A stretch of DNA of 64,000 bases, from the NCBI GenBank assembly GCA_026119855.1, contig JAOWBW010000356.1, forward strand, positions 1,054,001 to 1,118,000, read 5' to 3'. The first letter of the stretch is position 1, and each line of letters starts with the position of its first letter. The notes under the pieces were generated by a model. That model worked only from the letters and a program-made list of their open reading frames with translations, did no database searches and was not told the origin of the DNA. The translations under genes and the position numbers were made by a program. Source of the DNA: Campanula takesimana (Eukaryota; Streptophyta; Magnoliopsida; Asterales; Campanulaceae). This document shows, one piece after another, positions 1 through 8,945 of the stretch.

Positions 1-2043
1 TTCATCGTAATCAATTCCTTCTTCTTGCCTATAGCCTTGTGCAACCAATCTTGCTTTGTTTCTCGTGATGGTTCCATTCTCATCCATCTTGTTCCTGAAC
101 ACCCATTTCGTACCAATCACTCCTTGATCATTTGGTCTTGGAACAAGAGTCCAAACCTTACATCGTTCAAATTGATTGAGTTCTTCTTGCATTGCAATAA
201 CCCAATTAGGATCTTGGAGTGCTTCATCAGCCTTCTTCGGTTCAATTTGAGAGATAAAAGCAGTGTAAGCATCAAAGTTTGTAGCTCTCCTTGTACGAAC
301 ACCAACTTGTAAATCACCGATGATATTAGCAATTGGGTGACCTCTAACTTCACGAATTTCAGGAGGTAAGTTAGGTTGAGTCGTAGAAACTTGAAGATCT
401 TCAATTGGTACCTCTTCACCAGATTCAAAGTCATTGAAATTTGGGGGTTGAACTGGCTCAGAATTGAAATTTGGGTTTACACCAGATGCAGCAGTAGAAA
501 TAGGCGCGTAAGAGGAATCATGAGGCGCATCATTTGAGTGAGGCGCAATAGAGGATTCACCAGGCGCATAATACATTGAATTAGGCGCATTTGATGTAGA
601 TGGATTTCCTTGTGTTGATAGATTCTGACCTTGAGTGGGCGCAACGTAAATAGGAGCACCTGTATCATTTAACTCAATAGAATCATCAGCAACATTTGGA
701 GCCAAATGTGGCTCAAGGAGAGAATGTTCATCAAAAGTAACATGTACAGATTCAACTATCACTAATGTAGTTCTATTGAAAACACGAAAAGCTTTAGAGT
801 GTTTGGCATACCCAACAAAAATACCTTCGTCGGCTTTGGCATCGAATTTACCTCTATGTTCGTTTCCGTTGTAGAGGATATAGCATTTGCAACCAAAGAT
901 CTTGAAGAATGCAATGTTGGGAGTTCTACCACGCCAAAGTTCATACGGCGTCTTGTTGTGAAGTTTGTTGATGAGGGAACGATTTTGAGTAAAACATGCA
1001 GTGTTGATAGCTTCTTCCCAAAAGTACTTAGGCAATTTAGCTTCAGCTATCATCGTCTTTCCCGCTTCAATCAACGTTCTATTCTTTCGTTCAACGACGC
1101 CATTTTGTTGAGGAACTCCGGCGGTTGAAAAGTTGTGATCTATCCCATGATCTTCACAATATCGAGCAACACCGTTATTTTTGAATTCTGTTCCATTGTC
1201 GGATCGAACACTAACGATGTCATCTTCTTTTTGGGTTTGGAGCAGTCGAAATAAGGTAGTGAGAATATCATAACAATCATCTTTTGTAATCATCATCTCT
1301 ACCCATGTATATCTTGAATAATCATCCACCACAACTAGAGTATACTTGTTTCTACGAATGCTTGCGGTGGAAACTGGTCCAAATAGATCAATGTGAAGCA
1401 GTTGCAAACATCTTGTAGTTGAAGGATTTGACTTGCTTGAAAATGACTGCTTCGGTTGTTTGCCAAGTTGACATGCGGCGCACTTTTTGTCATGATGATC
1501 AGCAACTTTGGGAAGTCCTTTGACAAGATTATTCCTGCTGAGTTTAGATAGATACTTGAAGTTCAAGTGACTTAAGCGCTTGTGCCACAGCCAACTATTT
1601 TCGTTCACACTTTTTGCTACAAAACAAAGATTAGTACTAGAGTTCATACTATGAAAATCAATAATATAAATATTTGTCTTACGATATCCCGTGAGTAAGA
1701 TAGCTCCAGTTTTGCCATTCTTGATAAGACATTGCGTTGAAGTAAAATGGCATTCTAATCCTTTGTCGCAGAATTGAGATATGGATAATAAGTTGTGCTT
1801 GAGCCCTTCCACGAGTGAGACTCTTTCAATGCACACTTTGTCTTTCTTGAGCTTTCCATATGCTACAACTTGACCTTTGTTATTATCGCCAAATGTTACG
1901 GAGGGACCTCTTTCTTCATGGACATCTTCTAATAAGGATTCATCTCCAGTCATGTGTCTTGAACACCCACTATCGAGAATCCATTCATAATTTCTAGCTT
2001 TTGAAGATCCAGCCATGAAACAAAGAACCTGAAATATAGACAT
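1..2043 (-). CDS. Copia-1 pol (protease, integrase, RT start), partial
   Basis: This is one minus-strand frame that I read as open from the ATG at 2043 to the window edge, about 680 codons. In order it shows an aspartic protease core (DSGCSRHMTG, about 1925-1960), the GAG-pre-integrase zinc region (WLWHKRLSHLN, then CAACQLGKQ), the integrase core with its DDE triad (HIDLFGP, RSDNGTEF, VVERKNRTL), a proline/alanine-rich linker at about 440-670 and the first part of RVT_2 (KWVFRNK, NKARLVAQGYRQ, ending GIDYDE). It is out of frame with gag, and a TAA directly precedes its first ATG in the same frame. Expression therefore needs internal initiation, frameshifting or splicing. An 85-nt intron-like segment (2029-2113) would fuse it to gag in frame. 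The DSG motif and DDE residues are present. Confidence 0.85.
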   Translation of the reverse strand, partial: MSIFQVLCFMAGSSKARNYEWILDSGCSRHMTGDESLLEDVHEERGPSVTFGDNNKGQVVAYGKLKKDKVCIERVSLVEGLKHNLLSISQFCDKGLECHFTSTQCLIKNGKTGAILLTGYRKTNIYIIDFHSMNSSTNLCFVAKSVNENSWLWHKRLSHLNFKYLSKLSRNNLVKGLPKVADHHDKKCAACQLGKQPKQSFSSKSNPSTTRCLQLLHIDLFGPVSTASIRRNKYTLVVVDDYSRYTWVEMMITKDDCYDILTTLFRLLQTQKEDDIVSVRSDNGTEFKNNGVARYCEDHGIDHNFSTAGVPQQNGVVERKNRTLIEAGKTMIAEAKLPKYFWEEAINTACFTQNRSLINKLHNKTPYELWRGRTPNIAFFKIFGCKCYILYNGNEHRGKFDAKADEGIFVGYAKHSKAFRVFNRTTLVIVESVHVTFDEHSLLEPHLAPNVADDSIELNDTGAPIYVAPTQGQNLSTQGNPSTSNAPNSMYYAPGESSIAPHSNDAPHDSSYAPISTAASGVNPNFNSEPVQPPNFNDFESGEEVPIEDLQVSTTQPNLPPEIREVRGHPIANIIGDLQVGVRTRRATNFDAYTAFISQIEPKKADEALQDPNWVIAMQEELNQFERCKVWTLVPRPNDQGVIGTKWVFRNKMDENGTITRNKARLVAQGYRQEEGIDYDE

Positions 2044-2113
2044 TTAAGCAGGTCCCCTTTATTCCTTTTGGGTCCTAGGGTTAGCAACTTTTGACAACCC
2101 ACTCTTGCTTGAC
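2029..2113 (-). other. Intron-like segment at the gag/pol junction of Copia-1
   Basis: On the minus strand, position 2113 begins GTCAAG after AAG and position 2029 ends TTTCAG. A branch-point-like CTAAC lies at 2080-2084, about 50 nt from the 3' site. Removing these 85 nt deletes the gag stop codon (2081-2083) and the stop before the pol ATG, and joins an AAG codon of gag to a GTT codon of pol with the frame preserved. The 5' site is not a strong plant donor (GTCAAG rather than GTAAGT). The splice itself is inference; the alternative is a simple frame disruption in this copy. Confidence 0.4.
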
Positions 2114-4504
2114 CTTAGGATTTTTACGTCCTTTGGCATTGGGAGTGAATCGCAAAAGGCATTCCACGGCCTTGTGTCCTGAACAATCACAAATGGAACA
2201 ATGATGAAAGCCACCAATCACGTGAGTTTTCACAAACTCTTTACTTTTCTTGGGGATGGCATTCTTCTTTGGGTCAGATGAACTAGACTTAACAAAATCT
2301 TTCTTTTGAAATTTTGGAGCGCTTTTTCTCGAAGGGCGCATAGGGCTAGGAGGCGCACGGCGATGAGGCGCGTGGCTCTTAGGCGCATAATGAGCACTCG
2401 GAGAAGGAGCGCGCCTATTTTCAAGAATGATTTTGCTAGGAGATGGTTCATCTGTAGCTATATCTTTCCCATTAGCTTTCCCAAATTGCTTCGTTGGGTA
2501 GACATAATGGAATGTTTGTCTCTTGACTTTTTCATGTCCTTTACCCATTGAATTAGAATGTTTTTCCTTGGGAATTTCAAGAGTTTGTTGGTTGGTAAAT
2601 TCACTATCTCTTTCAGCACAGACATCACATTTAAAGTTGTCACTAGTTGATGAGAATCCCAAGCCACTTTTATCACCACTGACTTTTTGGGACTCAAATA
2701 TATTCTCCATAGTGACACGAGAATTGGACCACTCATTTGTAATCTTTTTAAGATCAGTGATTTGAGCAACCAATTCATCGTTTTGAACTTTAAGAAGTGA
2801 GTTCTGTTCTGTTAGAAAAGTGTTTTTAACGGTAAGAGGAGTCATGCTCTTTATCTGCTCCTTAAGGAGGGTGAGTTCAGATTTAAGTAGAGATTTCTCG
2901 GTCTTAAGCTGGGAAATTTCATCACATGATAGTGCTAAAGCTTCCTTCATACTATCAAATCTAGTAATTACCTTTTCAGCCTTTTTGAACAATTTTTCTT
3001 GTTCAGCAATCACTTCATCATTGATTTTGGAGATTGGAGCAGTTGGTTCAACCTGTGGTCTAATGTATGCTCCTTTTCTCAATTTGTTCCTTGCTCCAAG
3101 ATCACATCGTGAGAATAACAATCCACCATCGTTTTGAGCCGGAGTGAGAAATCCTTGTTCAACGAGCTCGCTGATGGTTGGTCCTTTCTTCTTTTTCGCT
3201 TCTTGAAAACCTGCAGATTTCTTGATAGGTTTATTCAAGGCATTCATATCGGGAACATCCTTGGAGAAGTCATCATCAGAATCATAAGCATCAACTTCAT
3301 CATCATTTGCCATCAAACAAACAAGTCCATCATCGGAATCTTCATCGCTCTCATCGGAGTCTGTTTCAATCCAAGTATTGTGCTCATTTGCTGGTGCTTC
3401 TTCTTCAGCAACCATTCCCTTGTGTCGAGTGAACTTGGGAGTGAATTTAGGAGTATGGCTGCTCTTCTTCTGCATATATTCAAATTTGGGGATCGGGCAG
3501 CTTGATGCAAAATGTCCGGGTTTCCTGCAATTAAAACAAACAAGATCTTCTTTTCTTTTTGAATCACTGCTCCTTGAAAACTTTTGAGGAGCTTTGCTGG
3601 TAGATCCTTGAAATTTGTTGGTTGAGCCGGGTCTTGAGAATTTTCTGAACTTTTGAAATTTCTTCACAAATAAAGCGAAGTCTTCATCATCCATGTCTAA
3701 TAGCTCAGAAGTAGAAATTTTGGGATCGGAGCTTTTCTCATCTTGTACAGGCGCAGGTGTAGGCGCAGGAGTAGGCGCGGCTTCTCTGTGCGCCATCATA
3801 GCCATAGATTTTGACTTTCCTTCAGTTTCACTGATTCGTTGGAGTTTGAGTTCGTAAACTTTGAGATTTGCATATAGGTTCCTTAAAGTCCAAACATCTA
3901 AAGTTCCAGCGTCTTCAAGAGCGCTAGATTTATGAAGGTATCTTGATCCAAAAGCTTGTAGAAAATTTACATTCAAATCTTTGTTGGTAAACTTCATGCC
4001 AAGTGAAATACATAGATTGATAATTTCACAGTAGCGTTCATAAGTTTGCCTTAAGTTTTCACCGGGGAGTTGAGAGAAATTGTTGAATCTCTTTTGAACT
4101 TCGTATTTCTTGTTCTCCTTGCAAACGGTGTCTCCTTCAATATGCTCTTCAATAGCATCCCATAGCTCATTTGCAGTAGCACAATGCATGACTTGTTGTT
4201 TCATCGCCGTGCTTAGAGTGCTTAGAAGAATGTTTCTTGCTTTGCCATCATTTGCGACTCTTCTAATTTCTTCCTCGGTCCATTCTTCCCTTGGTTTTAG
4301 GACAGTAGGTTGAGCAGCGTTGGTGCGTGGATTTGGATTCGCCTTCATCGGAATATAAGGTCCATAAACGACGGTGTCATGGAGCCTTTCATCGATTGAG
4401 TTGAGATGAGTCAATATGCTGAATTTCCATACGTCAAAATGATCTTCATCAAAGACCGGAACGTGAGTGTAGTTTGCAGTTGCCATAGGTTTTGAGTTTG
4501 CCAT
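2081..4504 (-). CDS. Copia-1 gag polyprotein
   Basis: This is an intact 807-residue capsid/nucleocapsid protein. The N-terminal half has the retrotransposon Gag (UBN2-type) fold signature, including DVWKFSILTHL near residue 25 and LWDAIEEHIEG near residue 120. Then come an AP-rich segment (TPAPTPAP), a CX2CX4HX4C zinc knuckle (CFNCRKPGHFASSC, near residue 325), a long acidic stretch rich in D, E and S, and a predicted coiled coil (QLKTEKSLLKSELTLLKEQI, near residue 550). A basic AP-rich tail (residues ~690-760) is followed by a second CX2CX4HX4C motif (CSICDCSGHKAVEC) close to the C-terminus. The length and coiled coil fit Sirevirus Gag; most Copia Gags are much shorter. The ATG at 4504 follows the PBS by about 60 nt. 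Confidence 0.92.
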   Translation of the reverse strand: MANSKPMATANYTHVPVFDEDHFDVWKFSILTHLNSIDERLHDTVVYGPYIPMKANPNPRTNAAQPTVLKPREEWTEEEIRRVANDGKARNILLSTLSTAMKQQVMHCATANELWDAIEEHIEGDTVCKENKKYEVQKRFNNFSQLPGENLRQTYERYCEIINLCISLGMKFTNKDLNVNFLQAFGSRYLHKSSALEDAGTLDVWTLRNLYANLKVYELKLQRISETEGKSKSMAMMAHREAAPTPAPTPAPVQDEKSSDPKISTSELLDMDDEDFALFVKKFQKFRKFSRPGSTNKFQGSTSKAPQKFSRSSDSKRKEDLVCFNCRKPGHFASSCPIPKFEYMQKKSSHTPKFTPKFTRHKGMVAEEEAPANEHNTWIETDSDESDEDSDDGLVCLMANDDEVDAYDSDDDFSKDVPDMNALNKPIKKSAGFQEAKKKKGPTISELVEQGFLTPAQNDGGLLFSRCDLGARNKLRKGAYIRPQVEPTAPISKINDEVIAEQEKLFKKAEKVITRFDSMKEALALSCDEISQLKTEKSLLKSELTLLKEQIKSMTPLTVKNTFLTEQNSLLKVQNDELVAQITDLKKITNEWSNSRVTMENIFESQKVSGDKSGLGFSSTSDNFKCDVCAERDSEFTNQQTLEIPKEKHSNSMGKGHEKVKRQTFHYVYPTKQFGKANGKDIATDEPSPSKIILENRRAPSPSAHYAPKSHAPHRRAPPSPMRPSRKSAPKFQKKDFVKSSSSDPKKNAIPKKSKEFVKTHVIGGFHHCSICDCSGHKAVECLLRFTPNAKGRKNPKVKQEWVVKSC

Positions 4505-4564
4505 TTAGAATCGGCACCCAAGCTGTTAAGCTTGAAAAACGAAAAATGTTTTATAAAGGTGTTT

Positions 4565-4576
4565 GCTCTGATACCA
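4565..4576 (-). other. Primer binding site of Copia-1
   Basis: On the minus strand this reads TGGTATCAGAGC, complementary to the 3' end of plant initiator methionine tRNA, the usual primer of Copia minus-strand synthesis. It lies 2 nt inside the LTR, which places the 5' LTR on the right and orients the element on the minus strand. Confidence 0.93.
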
Positions 4577-5397
4577 CTTGTTGGTCCCAAAGGGCAACAA
4601 GGGTATGAAAAATAGCTAGAGGGGGGGGGTGAATAGCTGTTTTAAAATTCTTTTCGTACCCTTGAAAAACTCAATTGCGAATGCGCACTTTATCAAGTAA
4701 GCGTTATGAAATGCGCCTAAGTGAGTGAGTGAAATGCACAGCGGAATTTAGTAATGAAAGTAGGCGCAAAGTGATAAAGGGAGCGCAACACACACACTAA
4801 GTATTTTGGCTCAAAGTGAGTGAAATAAGGAACTAAGGCAAATGATAAAACAAACACAACACAATTCAGTTCAATCAATCTACAATGAGTAAACAAGCAA
4901 ATAGTGAGTGAAAATAATAACTTGAAAGAAATGACAAGATAATAACACAAGCTATTTGGAGAGGTTCGATCAATGAAAGATCTACGTCCTCTACCAAGAT
5001 GGTTAGTCTTGGATTTCTAATCGAGATCTTATATAATGAGTGAGTGTTACAAATTACAATGTTTGAGCTTATACACTAACTCAAGATCTATTACTATGAA
5101 AGAACAAATCCAAAACAATAACCGGTGTATCTCTAAAAGATGAATCTAAATGATTAATCTTAAAGAGGTGCGTGTGTGTTCTTAGAATCAAGGCTCTTTA
5201 GATCTTTGAGATGGAGAGCACAAGAAACTAAAGTGTTAAGGCTTTGAAGATCTGGGCTAAGGATGAAGGTATGAAGATGTTCTTGAGAAATCTGGAAAAA
5301 CGAAGGCAATCTTCAAATCTTCAACAAATGCTTTGAGAGAGAAATTCTTGAAATTCTTAGCAAAACTCAGCAACTTCAAAATGTTGAAGTTATGGGG

Positions 5398-5406
5398 TAT
5401 TTATAG
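5398..5406 (-). promoter_or_regulatory. TATA box of the Copia-1 LTR promoter
   Basis: On the minus strand it reads CTATAAATA followed by CCCC, a near-consensus plant TATA box. It would drive transcription leftward through R-U5, the PBS and gag. Confidence 0.7.
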
Positions 5407-5650
5407 TGAACTTCAAAAAACTAGCCGTTTGGAAATCCTTGTGGATAAGATGAGCTGTCGTTCGTTGATTGGAGCATGCATATTTTATGGCCATTTTGAC
5501 ACTCAACATAAATGTGACCGTTATGGACACGTGTCAACAGATTAGGCGCATATGCATCTTTTAACCACCGTTGGATCATTGGCGTAATTTTGAATTCTTT
5601 TCAAGTCTTCGAGTCTTCAATAAATCACTGAGTGTTTGAATAAACACTTT

Positions 5651-5830
5651 GAGGCGCGTTTGAGCCAAGAGGCGCATTTAGCCAATAGGCGCACAGTAAG
5701 CGTGCGCTTAAAACAAGGGGCGCAGAGGCGCGTAAGCTTATGAAGAAATCCTTATGCGCGCGCTCTAAATGGCGCAAGGCGCGAGTGAAGAGGCGCATGG
5801 CGCGTGGCGCAGGAGGCGCATAAGCGCGGC
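5651..5830. repeat. GGCGC-word cluster in Copia-1 U3
   Basis: About eleven copies of GGCGC, mostly as AGGCGCA or GGCGCG, occur in 180 bp of otherwise AT-rich LTR, 250-430 bp upstream of the TATA box. Spacing is irregular, so this is a cluster of words rather than a clean tandem repeat. The same word also recurs inside gag and pol of this element. Confidence 0.85.
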
Positions 5831-6039
5831 TCAAACTCACTGAGTGATTTTTCTTGAAACTTGATCTTCTTGCCCTATTTCTAAGCCTATTCTATAACAA
5901 TGGACAACCTAAAAAATGAAGTATAAATACTTCTTACATGTGGGTCTAAAGTCCATGAAATAAAACTTAGGTGATGGATCAATCAAATCTAATAAATCCT
6001 AATACATTAAAACTGAGATATATGTGGGCATACCCAACA

Positions 6040-7645
6040 AACTTTTTCAAACAAGTTTGGTTTTTCATACAAGTTTGACTTTTCAAACAAGTTTGATTTT
6101 TGACCAAGTTTGACAAACTTGGTCTTTGCCTTAAGCAATTCAATATGCTCCACCACATTTGCTTTCATCACAAGAAGTGTTACACAACTTCTTATCTGAA
6201 GCTCTATTCTTTTCCAACACAAAGATGAATAACAAGCATCTCAACATTCATTTCAATTCATTTATGTTTGAGTTTCTTCTTGAAATCTTTTCAAGTGAAA
6301 ATTAATTTTTCAATTATTTCCGTCTGTTTAAAATTTCACTTATCACCATCCATTCGACATGGATTTCATGAAAGACTATTTCAATTCTTTCATTTGACTT
6401 TTTACGGTTTATGGAGTCTACTATTTTAAATCAAGAAACGGCCTGCAATGATTTCATTGTACCAACATTCTCGATTTTATTTTATAGTCCAAAACTCCAA
6501 CTATTCTTTTCCTTTTTCTTGGTACTATATATGTTATATAACGAAACCAAAATCCGTTAAATATATAGTTCCGACAAAAGAAACTCATATGCTTCAACCG
6601 CACTCACGGATTAAACATCCGTCTCATTTCCACCAACTTTGTAGTATCTTCCTTTAAGAAATCTCACTAAGTTCAAGGTGTTTAAATAGAACATCTTTTG
6701 TTGCCATCACATAAAGTCGAGGCCAACAAAATTTTCTAACTTCTCACGATGGTGACCAAAATACTTGGAACACCCATATTTCATTGGAAATTATCTCCAC
6801 ACAAGGAGCCTTTTCCAAAACATTGGCTTTAATTTTCAATAATTAAACACCAAATCATAACTTTGTTGTTACAAATACAATTCTCTAACTTAATTAGAGA
6901 ATTTACTAAGAATAAATTGCTAATTCAATAAGAGAATTAACACAATTTATTTCTTGTAACAACTCATAATTATAACCTCTTAATTCCTTGATGGAATAAC
7001 AATTAAAGGTTATTATTTCAAAGTTTAAAAGTTTCATCTTGGAGTACCTCCAAATTCAAAAAACTTACATTCTCATTCTCATAATACACAATTTCTTTTT
7101 AGAAGTCCTCCTTCTAAATATTGTGTCATTTTTCATCATCAACAATAATAGGATTTAACAACTTCCTTCAAAGTCCAATTGTTTTTGTCTTCATGACATT
7201 AGTCACTCATCAACTATTAGGTTTTAACAACTTCTTCCAAGAATCCCTATATTTTAGTCTTTGTGACTTCACAACAATAGAATTCAAAATCTTTCAAGAA
7301 GCTCTATTGTTTTTATCTTTGTAACTTTTGTCACTATTAACAATAATAAGTTTTAACAACTTCTTTTCAAGAAGCCTTATTATGTTAATCTTTGTGAACT
7401 TCGTACCATGGACAATAATAGGTTTTAACAACTTCTCAAAGAAGCCCTATTATTTTTGTCAACGTAACGTTAAAGACTTAATCTTTCAACGTTTTAAGTT
7501 CCAATGAACTTTCAATCTCTTCACTATGATTCATACGAAACGAACCATAAGAGACATATCACATGATGTATAACCACTACATGAGGCATAGCCACAATTG
7601 GTTTATACAATCATTCAAACATAGTTGATGTCACGGAGCATCAAT
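6040..7645. repeat. String of consecutive nested hairpins, non-coding
   Basis: No gene is seen. Short perfect inverted repeats follow one another along the whole stretch. Examples are ACCAAGTTT/AAACTTGGT at 6104-6124, AGAAGT/ACTTCT at 6172-6191, CTTGAA/TTCAAG near 6280, ATCCAT/ATGGAT near 6350, TTTTGTTG/CAACAAAA near 6695-6735, and a 10-bp outer stem GTTGTTACAA/TTGTAACAAC (6865-6874/6954-6963) enclosing two inner hairpins. Several units are two-tiered, with an inner stem inside an outer stem. It probably belongs to an unrecognised transposable element, perhaps the one whose LTR-like sequence lies at 8002-8890. Function is unknown. Confidence 0.6.
7139..7465. repeat. Five-copy ~70-bp hairpin tandem repeat
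   Basis: Diverged units begin near 7139, 7213, 7271, 7340 and 7411. Each is an AATAATAGG-like word, then TTTTAACAACTTCT, AAGAAG and the complement CCTATTATT. The outer stems differ between units but mostly stay paired: AACAATAG/CTATTGTT at 7273/7304, ATAATAAG/CTTATTAT at 7343/7376 and AATAATAGG/CCTATTATT at 7414/7446. An inner CTTCT/AGAAG stem is also kept. Confidence 0.75.
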
Positions 7646-8001
7646 CTTTCCATCTTTGTTAATCTCATTAAACAGAAATTAAAATTAGTATTTTACTTCA
7701 CAAAAACTACTCTGTTCCGAAATTTTTATCTTCACTTTCACACAATACATTCCAATCGTCACCGTTCAGAATCTTCTCCTATGAGTCGTGAACATGCACA
7801 AAAAATTTCGACCCAATCCAACGGTTAACAAAGCAGCATATGTTGTTTTACTACAGCTGGTCAAGAAAAATCTGTGCAGAAATTTTCTTGCTTTCTTTCT
7901 CATTGTTCCTCATCGTCTTTCATCCTTTCTCCCGTAGCCACCACGCCACAAGATCCATGTAATCTGCAATCATTTCTCAACAAGAGAATTAGTCTTAAGA
8001 T

Positions 8002-8890
8002 TGTTGGATAAAATCTTGTAAATATCGAAAGGAGAACAATTACAACATTGAAAATACAATATACAACAATTATGAAAAACATAAAAGGAACGATACAACC
8101 GTATTTGATCTTTTCATTGGGTTTGTCCATCTTTGATCTCTTGTATCCGAGTCGTGTGAGAACACACTCTCCTTAAGACTAATTCGTCCTCCTCTCTACG
8201 AGTGCTTGAGGTTTCCACGGGCGTTAGTCTCCCAGGATAAAACGGATTAACCGGAACCACTTCGCACTTAAGCCTTCCGGCGAAATGAACTAATATGCTT
8301 GAACGATATCACCATTGATTTTGTTCTAGGAGGCCAAAGGAAGAAGATGAACAATTGCAAGAGGGAGGAAGAAGATTGAAGGAAAAATTCTCAATTGTGT
8401 GTTCTTTTTCTCTTCTCTTTTTCTCTTACTTTCAAAGAGTTGTGGGTATTTCTTTATAGCTCAAAACTCCCCCAATGATTAATTCTCCAATTAATCCACA
8501 TATTGATGATCATCTTAATTCAACAATTAACCTTTCCATCAATTTCTTTTGGAGTTTCATTTGCCAATCATAAATGGACATTAACCTTGGAAGTTATTCT
8601 TGGAATTAATCTTGAATTAAAAGAATTATAATTCAATAAAAAATGGCAAAAACTATCAACTAGTTTTTCCATTCTTTTCACATGTGAGACAAACTCACAT
8701 TTCCAACTTCCATCCATTTATTTAAGCTATAATATTTTATCATCCAATCTTCAAATTGAACAAATAAAAATATCATTTTCATGTTCTCACGGAGTAGAAT
8801 ATGAACCCACAATAATCTTTGTCCAACGACAAACGATTCTTCCAAGGAAATGTACACAATTTCCTTCACACACAACATATTTTTCCAACA
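8002..8890 (-). repeat. Probable Copia-like LTR or solo LTR
   Basis: An 889-bp block has TGTTGG at its left end and CCAACA at its right end. A minus-strand TATA box (CTATAAAG, 8452-8459) lies inside, followed downstream by a GC-richer segment that looks like R-U5. No target duplication matches across it (aagat versus aattg) and no methionine-type PBS is adjacent, so it could be one LTR of a truncated element. A 14-bp inverted repeat (GAATTAGTCTTAAG at 7985-7998; its complement near 8174-8187) spans the left end. Confidence 0.5.
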
Positions 8891-8945
8891 AATTGATGGA
8901 GAAAATCTCACTCTAATTAAAACACCTAACAAATGTACTAGTTAC

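Larger units (their letters stand above)
1..6039 (-). mobile_element. Copia-1: Sirevirus-like Ty1/copia retrotransposon, 5' portion
   Basis: The element lies on the minus strand. Read from the right it has a 1.46-kb LTR (TGTTGG...CCAACA ends), a PBS complementary to the initiator-Met tRNA 3' end, a short leader, a long gag and then pol in the order protease, integrase, start of reverse transcriptase. The rest of RT, RNase H and the 3' LTR lie beyond the left edge. A very long gag with a coiled-coil segment, together with integrase phrases such as FGCKCYI and GKFDAKADEGIF, resembles the Sirevirus (SIRE/Maximus) lineage. The flanking bases at 6040-6044 are aactt, but the matching target duplication is outside the window. 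No stop codon is seen in gag or the visible pol, so this copy looks young. Confidence 0.9.
4579..6039 (-). repeat. 5' LTR of Copia-1
   Basis: This 1461-bp LTR is bounded by TGTTGG and CCAACA. The left boundary is set by the PBS; the right one is the best TG/CA match and cannot be confirmed because the 3' LTR is outside the window. A TATA box (CTATAAATA, minus strand) at 5398-5406 places transcription start near 5370. U3 is therefore about 650 bp on the right, and R-U5 about 790 bp on the left. U3 carries a dense GGCGC-word cluster at 5651-5830. A G run lies at about 4621-4630. Confidence 0.85.

Noticed and set aside
4621..4630. G run in the Copia-1 LTR as a regulatory site
   Set aside because: Homopolymer runs occur throughout the window (22164, 27560, 38086) and are probably slippage products.
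6007..6222. Minus-strand open frame with KSNLFEK repeats
   Set aside because: Produced by AAACAAGTTTG repeats inside the hairpin string; crosses the inferred LTR boundary of Copia-1.
7139..7465. CRISPR-like array
   Set aside because: Repeats are diverged, spacers are not unique, no cas genes exist and the setting is a plant genome.
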